From Streptococcus mutans (GTDB lineage Bacteria > Bacillota > Bacilli > Lactobacillales > Streptococcaceae), in contig NZ_AP019720.1 of assembly GCF_006739205.1 (NCBI RefSeq), positions 434,001 to 498,000 on the forward strand: DNA of 64,000 nucleotides. The letters are read 5' to 3'. Positions 27,559-36,523 of the stretch are shown here, piece after piece. Position numbers and translations under genes: made by a program. The notes below the pieces were generated by a model that was given only the letters and a program-made list of their open reading frames with translations, was not told the DNA's origin and did no database searches. Numbering within the stretch: the first letter of the stretch is position 1; every line of letters starts with the position of its first letter.

Positions 27559-28250
27559 ATTTTATTTTTTCAAATCCTCTTTTTGGTCTTTGGCTGTCTA
27601 TATTTGCCTATTTGATAGGTATTTTGATTTTTAGGCGTTTTCCACATCCACTAACAACCCCACTTTTACTAGCGACGATTATTGTTATTATTTTTTTAAA
27701 AGTAACGCATATTTCTTATCAAGACTATTATAAGGGAGGAGCGTATTTAAATACCCTTATTGTACCTTCGACAGTTGCTTTGGGAATTCCTTTGTATCAG
27801 ACTTTCCATTTAATGAGGCATCATGCCAGAAGTATTATTTTGGGTAGCTTTTTAGCAGCAGTTGTCAATACGAGTTTTACTGCCTTTGTGGCAAAAGTTT
27901 TTGGCATGGATTTCTTTTTAGCCATTTCCTTATTTCCTAAATCTGTTACAACCGCAATGGCAGTCGGAATTGTTGATAAGATGCAGGGAATTACGACCGT
28001 AACACTGGTTGTTGTTGTAGCAACTGGTATTTTAACTAGTGTTTTGGGGCCAACTCTTTTAAAATTATTGAAAATCGAAGATCCTGTGGCCATTGGTTTG
28101 GCTCTTGGTGGAACTGGACATGCTGTTGGTACTGGAACGGCTCTTAAATACGGTAGAATATCGGGAGCTATGGCTGGTCTAGCTATTGGCATTACGGGTT
28201 TGATGTATGTCTTTGTATCGCCCATTGTGGCAGCCATTATTTTAAAATGA
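27555..28250 (+). CDS. lrgB: LrgB family membrane protein
   Basis: A 231-residue partner of LrgA with about six or seven hydrophobic segments. The LrgB signature includes STVALGIPLYQTF, SLFPKSVTTAMAVGIV and the Gly-rich LGGTGHAVGTGTALKYG near residue 180. Together LrgA and LrgB form a membrane complex related to plant PLGG1 glycolate/glycerate transporters, consistent with a role in moving small carboxylates. A possible weak terminator follows near 28290. Confidence 0.94.
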   Translation: MNFIFSNPLFGLWLSIFAYLIGILIFRRFPHPLTTPLLLATIIVIIFLKVTHISYQDYYKGGAYLNTLIVPSTVALGIPLYQTFHLMRHHARSIILGSFLAAVVNTSFTAFVAKVFGMDFFLAISLFPKSVTTAMAVGIVDKMQGITTVTLVVVVATGILTSVLGPTLLKLLKIEDPVAIGLALGGTGHAVGTGTALKYGRISGAMAGLAIGITGLMYVFVSPIVAAIILK

Positions 28251-28338
28251 CTTTTAATCAACCAGTGTGTTAAACTGGAATCACTATACAATAAAAAGGT
28301 TGGGAACACTTTTGTCTCATCTTTTTTAGAGAGATTTA

Positions 28339-28347
28339 TGTTAAAAT
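28339..28347 (+). promoter_or_regulatory. extended -10 promoter giving a leaderless start
   Basis: TG-T-TAAAAT ends 8 bases before the ATG at 28355 and no Shine-Dalgarno is present. Confidence 0.55.
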
Positions 28348-28354
28348 AACTCTT

Positions 28355-29287
28355 ATGAATAAACGTTATAATACATTAAATGACTATTACCGTCGTATTT
28401 TTGGCGAAAAGACTTTTAAGGTTCCCATTGATGCTGGCTTTGACTGCCCAAACCGTGATGGAACTGTGGCTCATGGTGGCTGTACTTTTTGTACGGTTTC
28501 AGGTTCTGGTGATGCTATTGTGGCACCAGAAGCTCCTATTCGGGACCAATTTTACAAGGAAGTTGATTTCATGCATCGCAAATGGCCGGATGTCAAGAAG
28601 TACCTCGTTTATTTTCAAAATTTTACCAATACCCATGACAAGGTTGAGGTCATTCGGGAGCGCTATGAGCAGGCTATCAATGAACCTGGTGTTATTGGTA
28701 TCAATATTGGAACAAGACCGGACTGTTTGCCTGATGTGACTATCCTTTACCTAGCGGAGCTATCCCAACGTTTGCATGTGACCTTGGAGTTAGGCTTACA
28801 GACAACCTATGAAAAAACGTCCAAGTTAATTAATCGTGCTCATTCTTATCAACTTTATGTAGAAACTGTTAAACGCGTAAGAGATTTGGCGCCAAAAGTT
28901 GAAATTGTTTCCCATCTCATCAATGGTTTACCAGGTGAAAGCCATGAGATGATGCTGGAAAATGTTCGCCGTTGTGTGACAGATAATGACATTGATGGCA
29001 TTAAACTCCATCTTCTACATCTCATGACCAATACGCGTATGCAACGTGATTATCATGAGGGACGCTTACATCTGCTGAGTATGGAAGAATATGTCAACAT
29101 TATCTGTGACCAATTAGAAATTATTCCTAAAAACATTGTCATTCATCGTCTGACAGGTGATGCACCGCGTGATATGTTGATTGGACCGATGTGGAGCCTT
29201 AACAAGTGGGAAGTTTTAAATAGCATTGATAGGGAAATGGAAAGGCGTAATGCTTATCAAGGCTGTAAGCTGGAGGTGAATATATGA
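28355..29287 (+). CDS. radical SAM protein, YtqA/MnmL-like
   Basis: A 310-residue radical SAM enzyme of the TIGR01212 type. The iron-sulfur cysteines are in DCPNRDGTVAHGGCTFC near residues 30-46, an unusual wide first spacing followed by CxxC. The HINRAHSY and VSHLINGLPGE segments are also typical. In B. subtilis the YtqA-YtqB pair was recently linked to the mnm5U34 wobble modification of tRNA (MnmL and MnmM), and the next gene here is the YtqB homologue. The ATG is at the predicted transcript 5' end, so the mRNA appears leaderless. Confidence 0.87.
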   Translation: MNKRYNTLNDYYRRIFGEKTFKVPIDAGFDCPNRDGTVAHGGCTFCTVSGSGDAIVAPEAPIRDQFYKEVDFMHRKWPDVKKYLVYFQNFTNTHDKVEVIRERYEQAINEPGVIGINIGTRPDCLPDVTILYLAELSQRLHVTLELGLQTTYEKTSKLINRAHSYQLYVETVKRVRDLAPKVEIVSHLINGLPGESHEMMLENVRRCVTDNDIDGIKLHLLHLMTNTRMQRDYHEGRLHLLSMEEYVNIICDQLEIIPKNIVIHRLTGDAPRDMLIGPMWSLNKWEVLNSIDREMERRNAYQGCKLEVNI

Positions 29288-29829
29288 TCAAACGTCCCAT
29301 TGAACTCTCTCATGATTTTTTGTCCCAAGTTTTGGATAAAAACAGTATAGCCATTGATGCGACTATGGGCAACGGAAATGATACCGTTTTTTTGTCCCAT
29401 CTTGCTAAGAAAGTCTACGCTTTTGATGTACAGGAACAGGCCTTAATCAAGACGAGAGAAAAACTGGAACAATTAAATATTAAAAATGTCCAACTCATTT
29501 TAGATGGACATCAAACTATTAATAAATATGTGACTGAACCTATCCGTGCAGCTATTTTTAATTTAGGTTATCTGCCTTCGGCAGACAAGTCAGTCATTAC
29601 TCAGCCTGCTACAACCCTGACAGCTATTAAAAAGATTTTAGAGAGATTAGAAATTGGCGGTCGTTTGGCAATTATGGTATATTATGGTCATGAGGGTGGC
29701 GATAAGGAAAAAGATGCGGTTCTGAACTTTGTTAAAGAGCTAGATCAACAGCATTTTACAGTCATGCTTTATCAACCCTTAAATCAAATAAATACCCCAC
29801 CCTTTTTGGTGATGATAGAGAAATTATAA
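29284..29829 (+). CDS. SAM-dependent tRNA methyltransferase, YtqB/MnmM-like
   Basis: A 181-residue class I methyltransferase of the Pfam rRNA_methylase (PF06962) type. The SAM-binding motif I is AIDATMGNGNDT near residue 22 and the catalytic-region motif is FNLGYLPSADKSV near residue 97. The B. subtilis homologue MnmM methylates the aminomethyl group of U34 in tRNA. The start shares ATGA with the radical SAM gene, so the pair is translationally coupled and likely acts in one pathway. Confidence 0.87.
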   Translation: MIKRPIELSHDFLSQVLDKNSIAIDATMGNGNDTVFLSHLAKKVYAFDVQEQALIKTREKLEQLNIKNVQLILDGHQTINKYVTEPIRAAIFNLGYLPSADKSVITQPATTLTAIKKILERLEIGGRLAIMVYYGHEGGDKEKDAVLNFVKELDQQHFTVMLYQPLNQINTPPFLVMIEKL

Positions 29830-29852
29830 AAATTTTCATTAAAAAGCGATAT

Positions 29853-29901
29853 AAAAAAGCTTAAAATTAACGTTTCTGACAACTTAGTTTTAAGCTTTTT
29901 T
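29853..29901. terminator. bidirectional terminator
   Basis: AAAAAAGCTTAAAA / TTTTAAGCTTTTTT perfect 14-bp stem with a 21-base loop, between two converging genes. Confidence 0.85.
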
Positions 29902-29962
29902 AGATATCACAATATTCTTATTTTGGATTAGAAATTGAAATTTTGCCCAGACTCTTTTTTGT

Positions 29963-30745
29963 TCATACTTGCGGTTTGATAAAGAAACGTTTGTCATCAA
30001 TGGAAATGATATTGACGGGACTTTCATAAAAATTTTCAAGGACTTGAGGTGTAATAATATCTTTTTTAGGACCTTGAGCCACTATTTTACCTCTACGAAG
30101 GAGGAGGATATGACTCATTTTATCAGTGATTTCTTCAGCATGGTGGGTAACATAAAGGATAGTTGGAGCATGTGGTAACTCAGTAATCTTTTCAACTTGT
30201 GTTAGCAATTTTTCACGGGCAAAAAGATCCAGTCCGCTGGTTGCTTCATCCAAAATAATGATTTCAGGATCTTCCATAAGGCTGCGCGCAATAAGGAGGA
30301 GTTGTTTTTCACCTTGTGAGAGGCTGCTATAGATGCGACCAAGCAAGTGTTTTCCGCCGATGACAGTAAGCATTTGGCGTGCTTCATTAAGTTCTGTTTC
30401 GTCGTATTCCTTGTAGAGAATGCTTGATTTGTATTTACCAGTTAGCACGATCTTTTCAGCCAACATATTTGCAGGGAGTCGCTCAGCAATAAAAGAGCCC
30501 ACGACACCGATTTTAGTCCGCATATTGGGAATATCACCCTGACCAAACCTAGTATTGAGAACTTCAACCTGTCCTTGTGTTGACCAATACTCCGCCATAA
30601 TAAGTTTTAAAAGAGTGGTTTTTCCAGAACCGTTAAGACCTAGAATAACCCAATTTTCTCCCTTTTTGACTTTCCAATTAAGATTGTTGAGCAAGATTTT
30701 GCCCTGTTTTTTTAAGGTCACATTTTTCATGGAAATGAGTGCCAT
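29963..30745 (-). CDS. stand-alone ABC transporter ATP-binding protein
   Basis: A 260-residue ABC ATPase resembling B. subtilis YlmA. All motifs are intact: Walker A GLNGSGKTT near residue 38, the signature LSQGEKQ near 143, Walker B IILDEATSGLDL near 165 and the switch His in YVTHHAEE near 202. No membrane permease gene is next to it, so its partner and substrate are unknown. It is divergent from the AI-2E family gene with a shared promoter palindrome. Confidence 0.9.
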   Translation of the reverse strand: MALISMKNVTLKKQGKILLNNLNWKVKKGENWVILGLNGSGKTTLLKLIMAEYWSTQGQVEVLNTRFGQGDIPNMRTKIGVVGSFIAERLPANMLAEKIVLTGKYKSSILYKEYDETELNEARQMLTVIGGKHLLGRIYSSLSQGEKQLLLIARSLMEDPEIIILDEATSGLDLFAREKLLTQVEKITELPHAPTILYVTHHAEEITDKMSHILLLRRGKIVAQGPKKDIITPQVLENFYESPVNIISIDDKRFFIKPQV

Positions 30746-30776
30746 TTTTTACCTCTTTGTTGCTTACTTGTTATTT

Positions 30777-30802
30777 ATTATAACATAAAAATATGTTAAA
30801 AT
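30777..30802. promoter_or_regulatory. divergent extended -10 promoters sharing a palindrome
   Basis: TAACATA-AAAA-TATGTTA at 30781-30798 is a perfect palindrome. On the plus strand it carries TGTTAAAAT (-10 at 30797-30802) and on the minus strand TGTTATAAT (-10 at 30782-30777). The two promoters cannot be occupied at once. Confidence 0.6.
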
Positions 30803-30821
30803 AAGCGCAAAAGGAGGGATT

Positions 30822-31916
30822 ATGTTTAAGAGTAGTAAATTGTTTTTCTGGACAGTAGAAATTTTACTGGTCACTTTGATTCTCTTTATCTGGCGGCAAA
30901 TGGGAAGTATCTTTAATCCTTTTTTCAGTGTTGCTAAAACGTTTTTTCTTCCTTTTTTATTGGGAGGTTTTCTTTATTATATTACTAATCCTATTGTCAC
31001 TTTTTTAGAAAACCGTTTTAAAATTAAACGTATTTGGGGGATCACTCTTATTTTTGCTGTATTGCTTTCCTTGCTGGTTTTTTCTATTACCAGTCTGATT
31101 CCCAATTTGATTAATCAGCTAACAGATCTTATTTCAGCCAGCCAAAATATTTATGTGGGTTTGCAGGATTTATTCAATGAATGGAAAAGCAATCCTGCCT
31201 TTAAAAATATTGATATCCCTGTTCTTTTAAAACAGTTCAATTTATCTTATGTTGATATTTTGACAAATGTTTTGGATAGCGTGACAGTTAGTGTCTCAAG
31301 TATTGTTTATATGATTACAAATACGGTGATGATTCTGGTTCTTACACCCGTTATTCTTTTTTATCTCCTCAAGGACAAAGATGGTTTAATGCCCATGTTA
31401 GATCGTACTATATTGAAAAATGATAGGCATAATATCAGTCAATTACTGAATCAAATGAACAAAACCATTTCTCGTTATATTAGTGGTGTAGCTATTGATG
31501 CTGCCTTCATATTTGTTTTTGCTTTAATTGGTTATCAGATTATGGGCGTCCAGTATGCTTTCTTATTTGCTTTAGTTGCTGGGATTACTAATGTTATTCC
31601 TTATGTTGGCCCTTACTTAGGTTTGACACCAGTTGTTTTAGCTTATGTGGTCAGCGATCCTAAGAAGATGATTATTGCTATTATTTATATTATGACCTTG
31701 CAGCAAATTGATGGGAATATTGTCTACCCACGTGTTGTAGGAAGTACCATGAAAATTCATCCTTTAACGATAATGGTTCTCTTGGTGTTAGGTGGCAATA
31801 TTGCTGGTTTGGTTGGTATGTTAGTTGCTGTACCAGCTTATGCTATCATTAAAGAAATTGTAAAATTCCTTGTAGGTGTTTATGATTACCACAAGAAAAA
31901 TAAAATTGTGTTATAA
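30822..31916 (+). CDS. AI-2E family (PerM-type) membrane protein
   Basis: A 364-residue protein with about eight hydrophobic segments: two at each end of a cytosolic or extracytosolic central region (about 90-150) and a C-terminal cluster. The GITNVIPYVGPYLGLTPVV segment near residue 258 and LQQIDGNIVYPRVVG near 295 are the diagnostic AI-2E/DUF20 motifs. Members transport varied solutes including Na+/H+ or autoinducer-2 export, so the name does not fix the substrate. AAAGGAGGG gives a strong ribosome site. Confidence 0.9.
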   Translation: MFKSSKLFFWTVEILLVTLILFIWRQMGSIFNPFFSVAKTFFLPFLLGGFLYYITNPIVTFLENRFKIKRIWGITLIFAVLLSLLVFSITSLIPNLINQLTDLISASQNIYVGLQDLFNEWKSNPAFKNIDIPVLLKQFNLSYVDILTNVLDSVTVSVSSIVYMITNTVMILVLTPVILFYLLKDKDGLMPMLDRTILKNDRHNISQLLNQMNKTISRYISGVAIDAAFIFVFALIGYQIMGVQYAFLFALVAGITNVIPYVGPYLGLTPVVLAYVVSDPKKMIIAIIYIMTLQQIDGNIVYPRVVGSTMKIHPLTIMVLLVLGGNIAGLVGMLVAVPAYAIIKEIVKFLVGVYDYHKKNKIVL

Positions 31917-31951
31917 TAGACTAACTATATTAATTTTAGGAGAGATAACTA

Positions 31952-33289
31952 ATGGAAGACCCCGGTAGCCAGTCCTTGATCTTACAATTTTTATTATTAC
32001 TGATTTTAACGCTTTGCAATGCTTTTTTCTCAGCTACTGAAATGGCTCTTGTATCTCTTAATCGTGCACGCGTTGAACAAAAGGCTGAAGAGGGCGAAAA
32101 AAAGTATATCCGTCTGCTAAAAGTTTTGGAAAATCCTAATAATTTTCTATCAACCATTCAGGTTGGTATTACTCTTATTACCCTTTTATCCGGAGCGAGT
32201 TTGGCAGATTCTTTAGGGCGTGAAATTGCTGTTTGGTTTGGCAATTCAGCTACTGCCAGAACGGCAGGAAGTCTTATTTCTTTAGCTTTTTTGACCTATA
32301 TTTCTATTGTTTTGGGTGAATTGTATCCTAAACGTATTGCTATGAATCTCAAGGAAAATTTAGCTGTGCTGTCAGCACCTGTTATTATTTTTCTTGGCAA
32401 AGTGGTTAGCCCTTTTGTTTGGCTGCTTTCGGTCTCAACAAATCTATTAAGTCGCCTCACTCCTATGACCTTTGATGATGCCGATGAGAAAATGACCCGT
32501 GATGAAATTGAATACATGTTGACAAACAGTGAAGAGACTCTAGATGCTGATGAAATTGAAATGCTGCAAGGTGTCTTTTCACTAGATGAATTGATGGCAC
32601 GTGAAGTGATGGTTCCTCGTACAGATGCTTTTATGGTGGATATTAATGATGATTCTAGTGATATTATCCAAACCATTCTCAATGAAAGATTTTCGCGGAT
32701 TCCTGTTTACGATGATGATAAAGATAAGATTATTGGAATCATTCATACTAAAAATTTATTGAATGCTGGTTTCAAGGAAGGTTTTGATCACATCAATCTT
32801 CGCCGTATTTTGCAAGAGCCGCTTTTTGTACCAGAAACTATTGTTGTAAATGACCTTTTGACCGCTTTAAAAAATACCCAAAATCAGATGGCTATCCTAC
32901 TTGATGAGTATGGCGGTGTGGCAGGTCTTGTCACCTTAGAAGACTTATTAGAAGAAATTGTTGGTGAAATTGATGATGAGACAGACAAAACAGCCATTTC
33001 TGTTCGTGAAATTGCAGATAATACCTATATTGTTTTGGGAACAATGACACTTAATGATTTTAATGAGTACTTTGAAACTGACCTTGAAAGTGATAATGTT
33101 GATACGATTGCTGGTTTTTATCTGACTGGTGTCGGAACAATTCCAAGTCAAGAAGAAAAAGAACACTTTGAAGTAGAGAGTAATGGCAAACACCTTGAAC
33201 TGATTAATGATAAAGTTAAGGATGGTCGGGTTACCAAACTGAAGATTCTCGTTTCAGAGGTTGAAGAAAAGGAAGATGAAAAAGACTAA
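31952..33289 (+). CDS. CNNM/CorC-type (hemolysin-family) membrane protein
   Basis: A 445-residue protein with an N-terminal CNNM (DUF21) membrane domain (about residues 1-190), two CBS domains (about 205-330, with MVPRTDAFMVD and LDEYGGVAGLVTLEDLLEEIVGEI) and a C-terminal CorC/HlyC domain. Relatives handle magnesium or other divalent cations; the hemolysin name is historical. TTAGGAGAG precedes the ATG. A terminator stem begins inside the last codons. Confidence 0.92.
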   Translation: MEDPGSQSLILQFLLLLILTLCNAFFSATEMALVSLNRARVEQKAEEGEKKYIRLLKVLENPNNFLSTIQVGITLITLLSGASLADSLGREIAVWFGNSATARTAGSLISLAFLTYISIVLGELYPKRIAMNLKENLAVLSAPVIIFLGKVVSPFVWLLSVSTNLLSRLTPMTFDDADEKMTRDEIEYMLTNSEETLDADEIEMLQGVFSLDELMAREVMVPRTDAFMVDINDDSSDIIQTILNERFSRIPVYDDDKDKIIGIIHTKNLLNAGFKEGFDHINLRRILQEPLFVPETIVVNDLLTALKNTQNQMAILLDEYGGVAGLVTLEDLLEEIVGEIDDETDKTAISVREIADNTYIVLGTMTLNDFNEYFETDLESDNVDTIAGFYLTGVGTIPSQEEKEHFEVESNGKHLELINDKVKDGRVTKLKILVSEVEEKEDEKD

Positions 33290-33309
33290 ACATAATGTTA
33301 GTCTTTTTT
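33279..33309 (+). terminator. terminator overlapping the CNNM stop codon
   Basis: AAAAAGACTAA pairs with TTAGTCTTTTT around a 7-base loop. The upstream arm contains the TAA stop. Confidence 0.8.
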
Positions 33310-33319
33310 ACTTTTAAAG

Positions 33320-33328
33320 TGTTATAAT
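33320..33328 (+). promoter_or_regulatory. pflA extended -10 promoter
   Basis: TG-T-TATAAT, 36 bases before the pflA ATG. Confidence 0.6.
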
Positions 33329-33363
33329 AGTAATCAGAAAAACGTTTACAGGAAAGAAAAATC

Positions 33364-34155
33364 ATGATAGAAAAAGTTGACTACGAAAAAGTAACAGGAC
33401 TTGTTAATTCTACAGAATCTTTTGGGTCTGTAGACGGACCTGGTATACGCTTTGTTGTTTTTATGCAAGGGTGCCAAATGCGTTGTCAATATTGCCACAA
33501 TCCTGATACTTGGGCAATGAAGAATGATAGAGCAACAGAAAGGACTGCAGGAGATGTCTTTAAAGAAGCTTTACGTTTTAAAGATTTTTGGGGAGATACA
33601 GGAGGTATTACTGTTTCTGGTGGTGAAGCAACGCTCCAGATGGATTTTTTAATTGCCCTCTTTTCTTTAGCAAAAGAAAAGGGAATTCATACGACCTTGG
33701 ATACCTGTGCTCTGACTTTTAGAAACACACCAAAATATCTTGAAAAATATGAAAAGTTAATGGCTGTCACTGATTTAGTATTGTTAGATATTAAAGAGAT
33801 TAATCCTGACCAACATAAAATTGTCACTGGTCATAGCAATAAAACTATTTTAGCTTGTGCGCGTTATTTATCTGATATTGGAAAACCTGTTTGGATTCGC
33901 CATGTCTTAGTCCCTGGTCTGACTGATCGGGATGAAGATTTAATAAAGTTGGGTGAGTATGTCAAAACATTGAAGAATGTTCAACGGTTTGAAATTCTTC
34001 CTTATCATACAATGGGTGAATTCAAATGGCGTGAATTAGGGATTCCTTATCCTTTGGAAGGTGTTAAACCGCCAACACCAGATCGTGTGCGCAATGCTAA
34101 AAAGTTAATGCATACGGAAACATATGAAGAATATAAAAAGAGGATTAATCATTAA
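33364..34155 (+). CDS. pflA: pyruvate formate-lyase activating enzyme
   Basis: Radical SAM enzyme that installs the glycyl radical on pyruvate formate-lyase, which is essential for anaerobic mixed-acid fermentation. The 263-residue protein has the CxxxCxxC cluster motif GCQMRCQYCHNPDTW near residue 37, the FGSVDGPGIRFVVFMQGC lead-in and the SGGEATLQ motif. An intact DIKEINPDQHK segment and C-terminal HTMGEFKW motif are typical of PflA. No pfl structural gene is in the window. The gene appears monocistronic. Confidence 0.95.
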   Translation: MIEKVDYEKVTGLVNSTESFGSVDGPGIRFVVFMQGCQMRCQYCHNPDTWAMKNDRATERTAGDVFKEALRFKDFWGDTGGITVSGGEATLQMDFLIALFSLAKEKGIHTTLDTCALTFRNTPKYLEKYEKLMAVTDLVLLDIKEINPDQHKIVTGHSNKTILACARYLSDIGKPVWIRHVLVPGLTDRDEDLIKLGEYVKTLKNVQRFEILPYHTMGEFKWRELGIPYPLEGVKPPTPDRVRNAKKLMHTETYEEYKKRINH

Positions 34156-34314
34156 AAGAAAAGGATAAAAGAAAGTGAAAGTTTATTTTGTTATGCTACT
34201 TTTTCAAGTTTGGTGAAGTTAATAAGTCAGTCAGCTTATCCAATTAAATAATAGTCTTGTTTGGAAACAAATTAATCTTTTTATGGCTTTTTTTAAGTAG
34301 GAAGAGCGCTAAGC

Positions 34315-34536
34315 TCATTTAGGTGACGTTGTCATCTTAGTAGACCTATCCGTCTACAAAATAAAAGCGATGGGAATACTGACCAGTTGCTGCTGTGTCA
34401 CAGTATCAATACCTTTGGTAACAATACTGGCAAATTAGAGATTACAAGTTTCGATTTTAGCAATAAAATGACGGAGTCGGTTGCTCGCGTGCTGATCCTC
34501 TAAAGCTAACTGGCAAAAAAAGTCAATCAATAGATG
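34315..34536 (-). pseudogene. possible decayed coding remnant, minus strand
   Basis: The minus-strand frame reads ALEDQHASNRLRHFIAKIE, then CNL-stop, FASIVTKGIDTVTQQQ, LVSIPIAFIL-stop and TDRSTKMTTSPK before TGA at 34317-34315. Internal stops are TAA (complement of 34435-34437) and TAG (complement of 34354-34356), both one C-to-T change from glutamine codons. Composition looks protein-like, but no start or family is recognised, so this is a tentative call. Confidence 0.3.
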
Positions 34537-34558
34537 CAATAGGCTTCTAAACAAATCT

Positions 34559-34613
34559 AAGAAAAAGCTTGAAAGTTGCTTTTAGAAAGAGCTATTTCAA
34601 GCTTTTTCTTTTT
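34559..34613. terminator. strong stem-loop in the pflA-dlt gap
   Basis: A perfect 16-bp inverted repeat, AAGAAAAAGCTTGAAA with its complement, a 20-base loop and T tracts on the plus-strand side. It insulates the dlt operon. Confidence 0.75.
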
Positions 34614-34741
34614 AAATTGTGATTAGAAAAAATAAAAGAATAGACAGTGTATTGAGAGATAATTATTAGAGCAGAGCGAACTGCTATTTAACAATTTTTT
34701 GTCAAAAAAACAATAAATTTCCTATCTTTATAGCATATTTT

Positions 34742-34750
34742 TGATATAAT
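34742..34750 (+). promoter_or_regulatory. dlt operon extended -10 promoter
   Basis: TG-A-TATAAT. The predicted start near 34757 gives a leader of about 75 bases before dltX. No good -35 is visible. Confidence 0.6.
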
Positions 34751-34831
34751 GGACTTTGTTATTGAATTATTTTAAGGTATATTTAAATAAAGTATGGCAA
34801 TCTGAATGAGGAGGCTGTTTGATAAATTAAG

Positions 34832-34963
34832 ATGAAAAAACGAAGAACAATCTATAAATTTTTATTACAAACTTTATTTTATTCCGTTATATTTTTGATT
34901 TTGCTCTATTTCTTTAGTTACCTTGGTCAAGGTCAGGGAGAATTTATCTACAACGAATTTTAG
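34832..34963 (+). CDS. dltX: DltX small membrane protein
   Basis: A 43-residue protein directly before dltA. It has a basic N-terminus (MKKRRTIYK), one membrane segment (about residues 10-31) and ends in the conserved GEFIYNEF tail that defines DltX. DltX is needed for D-alanylation of teichoic acids in other Firmicutes, where its C-terminal tail is proposed to carry the D-alanyl group. GAGGAGG at 34808-34814 is 17 bases before the ATG, which is far. A three-codon frame, TTG ATA AAT TAA at 34819-34830, lies between them and could couple translation. The gap to dltA is 9 bases. Confidence 0.9.
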   Translation: MKKRRTIYKFLLQTLFYSVIFLILLYFFSYLGQGQGEFIYNEF

Positions 34964-34972
34964 GAAGTAACA

Positions 34973-36523
34973 ATGGCTAATAAAAAAATAAAAGATATGA
35001 TTGCAACAATTGAAAATTTTGCTCAAGAACAGGCAGAATTTCCGGTTTATAATATTTTAGGAGAAATCCATACCTATGGAGAATTAAAAGCTGATTCTGA
35101 TTCGCTTGCAGCTCATCTTGATCAGTTAGATTTAACAGCAAAATCACCAGTAGTTGTCTTTGGAGGACAGGAATATGCCATGCTGGCTAGTTTTGTTGCT
35201 CTGACAAAATCAGGGCATGCCTATATTCCTATTGATCATCATTCAGCCTTAGAACGTATTGAGGCTATTTTAGAGGTAGCAGAGCCAAGTTTAGTTATTG
35301 CTGTTGATGATTTCCCAATTGACAATCTTCAAGTCCCAGTAATTCAGTATAGTCAATTAGAAGAAATTTTTAAACAAAAGCTATCTTATCAAATCAATCA
35401 TGCGGTTAAGGGGGATGATACCTACTATATCATCTTTACTTCAGGGACAACTGGTAAACCTAAAGGAGTACAGATTTCACATGACAATCTGCTTAGTTTT
35501 ACTAATTGGATGATTAATGCAGAAGCTTTTGCAACACCTCATAGGCCGCAAATGCTGGCACAACCGCCTTACTCTTTTGATTTGTCAGTGATGTATTGGG
35601 CGCCAACATTGGCTTTAGGTGGGACCCTTTTTGCTCTTCCTAAAGAAATAACCGCAGATTTCAAACAATTATTTACAACTATTAACCAATTACCCATTGG
35701 TGTGTGGACATCAACACCTTCCTTTGTTGATATGGCTATGCTGTCAGATGACTTTAATGCACAGCAATTGCCTCATTTAACTCATTTCTATTTTGACGGA
35801 GAAGAGTTGACGGTTAAGACGGCTAAAAAATTGCGTCAGCGTTTTCCGCAAGCAAGAATTGTCAACGCTTATGGGCCAACAGAAGCAACTGTTGCTTTAT
35901 CAGCTTTGGCTGTCACTGATAAAATGCTTGAAACATGCAAGCGTCTGCCAATTGGCTATACAAAACCAGATTCGCCAACCTTTATTATTGATGAGTCAGG
36001 TCATAAACTGGCAAATGGTCAGCAAGGAGAGATTATTGTTTCCGGTCCGGCAGTCTCTAAGGGGTATCTCAATAATCCTGAACGAACAGCAGCAGCTTTC
36101 TTTGAATTTGAAGGTTTGCCAGCTTATCATACTGGTGATTTGGGAAGTATGACAGATGAAGGTCTCTTGCTCTATGGCGGTCGTATGGATTTTCAGATTA
36201 AATTCAATGGCTATCGTATTGAGTTGGAAGAAGTCTCTCAAAATCTTAACAAATCGCAATATATCGCATCTGCTGTAGCTGTTCCCCGTTATAATAAAGA
36301 CCATAAGGTGCAAAATCTTTTAGCTTATGTTGTCTTAAAAGATGGTGTAGAAGAGCAATTTGAGAGAGCACTTGACATTACCAAGGCTATTAAGGCTGAT
36401 TTGCAAGATGTTATGATGGATTACATGATGCCTTCTAAGTTTTTGTACCGTAAAGATTTACCTTTAACACCTAATGGTAAAATTGATATTAAAGGTTTGA
36501 TGAGTGAGGTAAACAAAAAATGA
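34973..36523 (+). CDS. dltA: D-alanine--poly(phosphoribitol/glycerol) ligase DltA
   Basis: Adenylates D-alanine with ATP and transfers it to the phosphopantetheine arm of DltC, the first step of teichoic acid D-alanylation. The 516-residue adenylation enzyme has the core motifs [12 protein letters not shown] near residue 153, [12 protein letters not shown] near 295, YHTGDLG near 385, [19 protein letters not shown] near 400 and the catalytic C-terminal Lys in LTPNGKIDI near 503. AGGAAG gives the ribosome site. It shares ATGA with dltB. D-alanylation lowers wall negative charge and protects against cationic peptides and acid. Confidence 0.97.

Larger units (their letters stand above)
34156..34740. 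other. 585-base gap between pflA and the dlt promoter
   Basis: No intact gene is seen. The gap holds a possible decayed coding frame on the minus strand (34315-34536), a strong stem-loop terminator at 34559 and AT-rich sequence leading to the dlt promoter. Confidence 0.5.

Noticed and set aside
27821..28309. 162-codon open frame opposite lrgB
   Set aside because: It is the antisense shadow of a well-supported membrane gene, with Pro/Ala/Thr-rich low-complexity content and no ribosome site.
28284..28330. Terminator after lrgB
   Set aside because: GGTTGGGAACA and TGTCTCATC pair only with several mismatches; too weak to list as a feature.
32296..32682. 128-codon open frame opposite the CNNM gene
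   Set aside because: Serine-rich antisense shadow of a conserved gene; no family motif.
33340..33351. CcpA cre site in the pflA leader (AACGTTTACA)
   Set aside because: Only the right half fits the cre consensus; the left TG half is missing.
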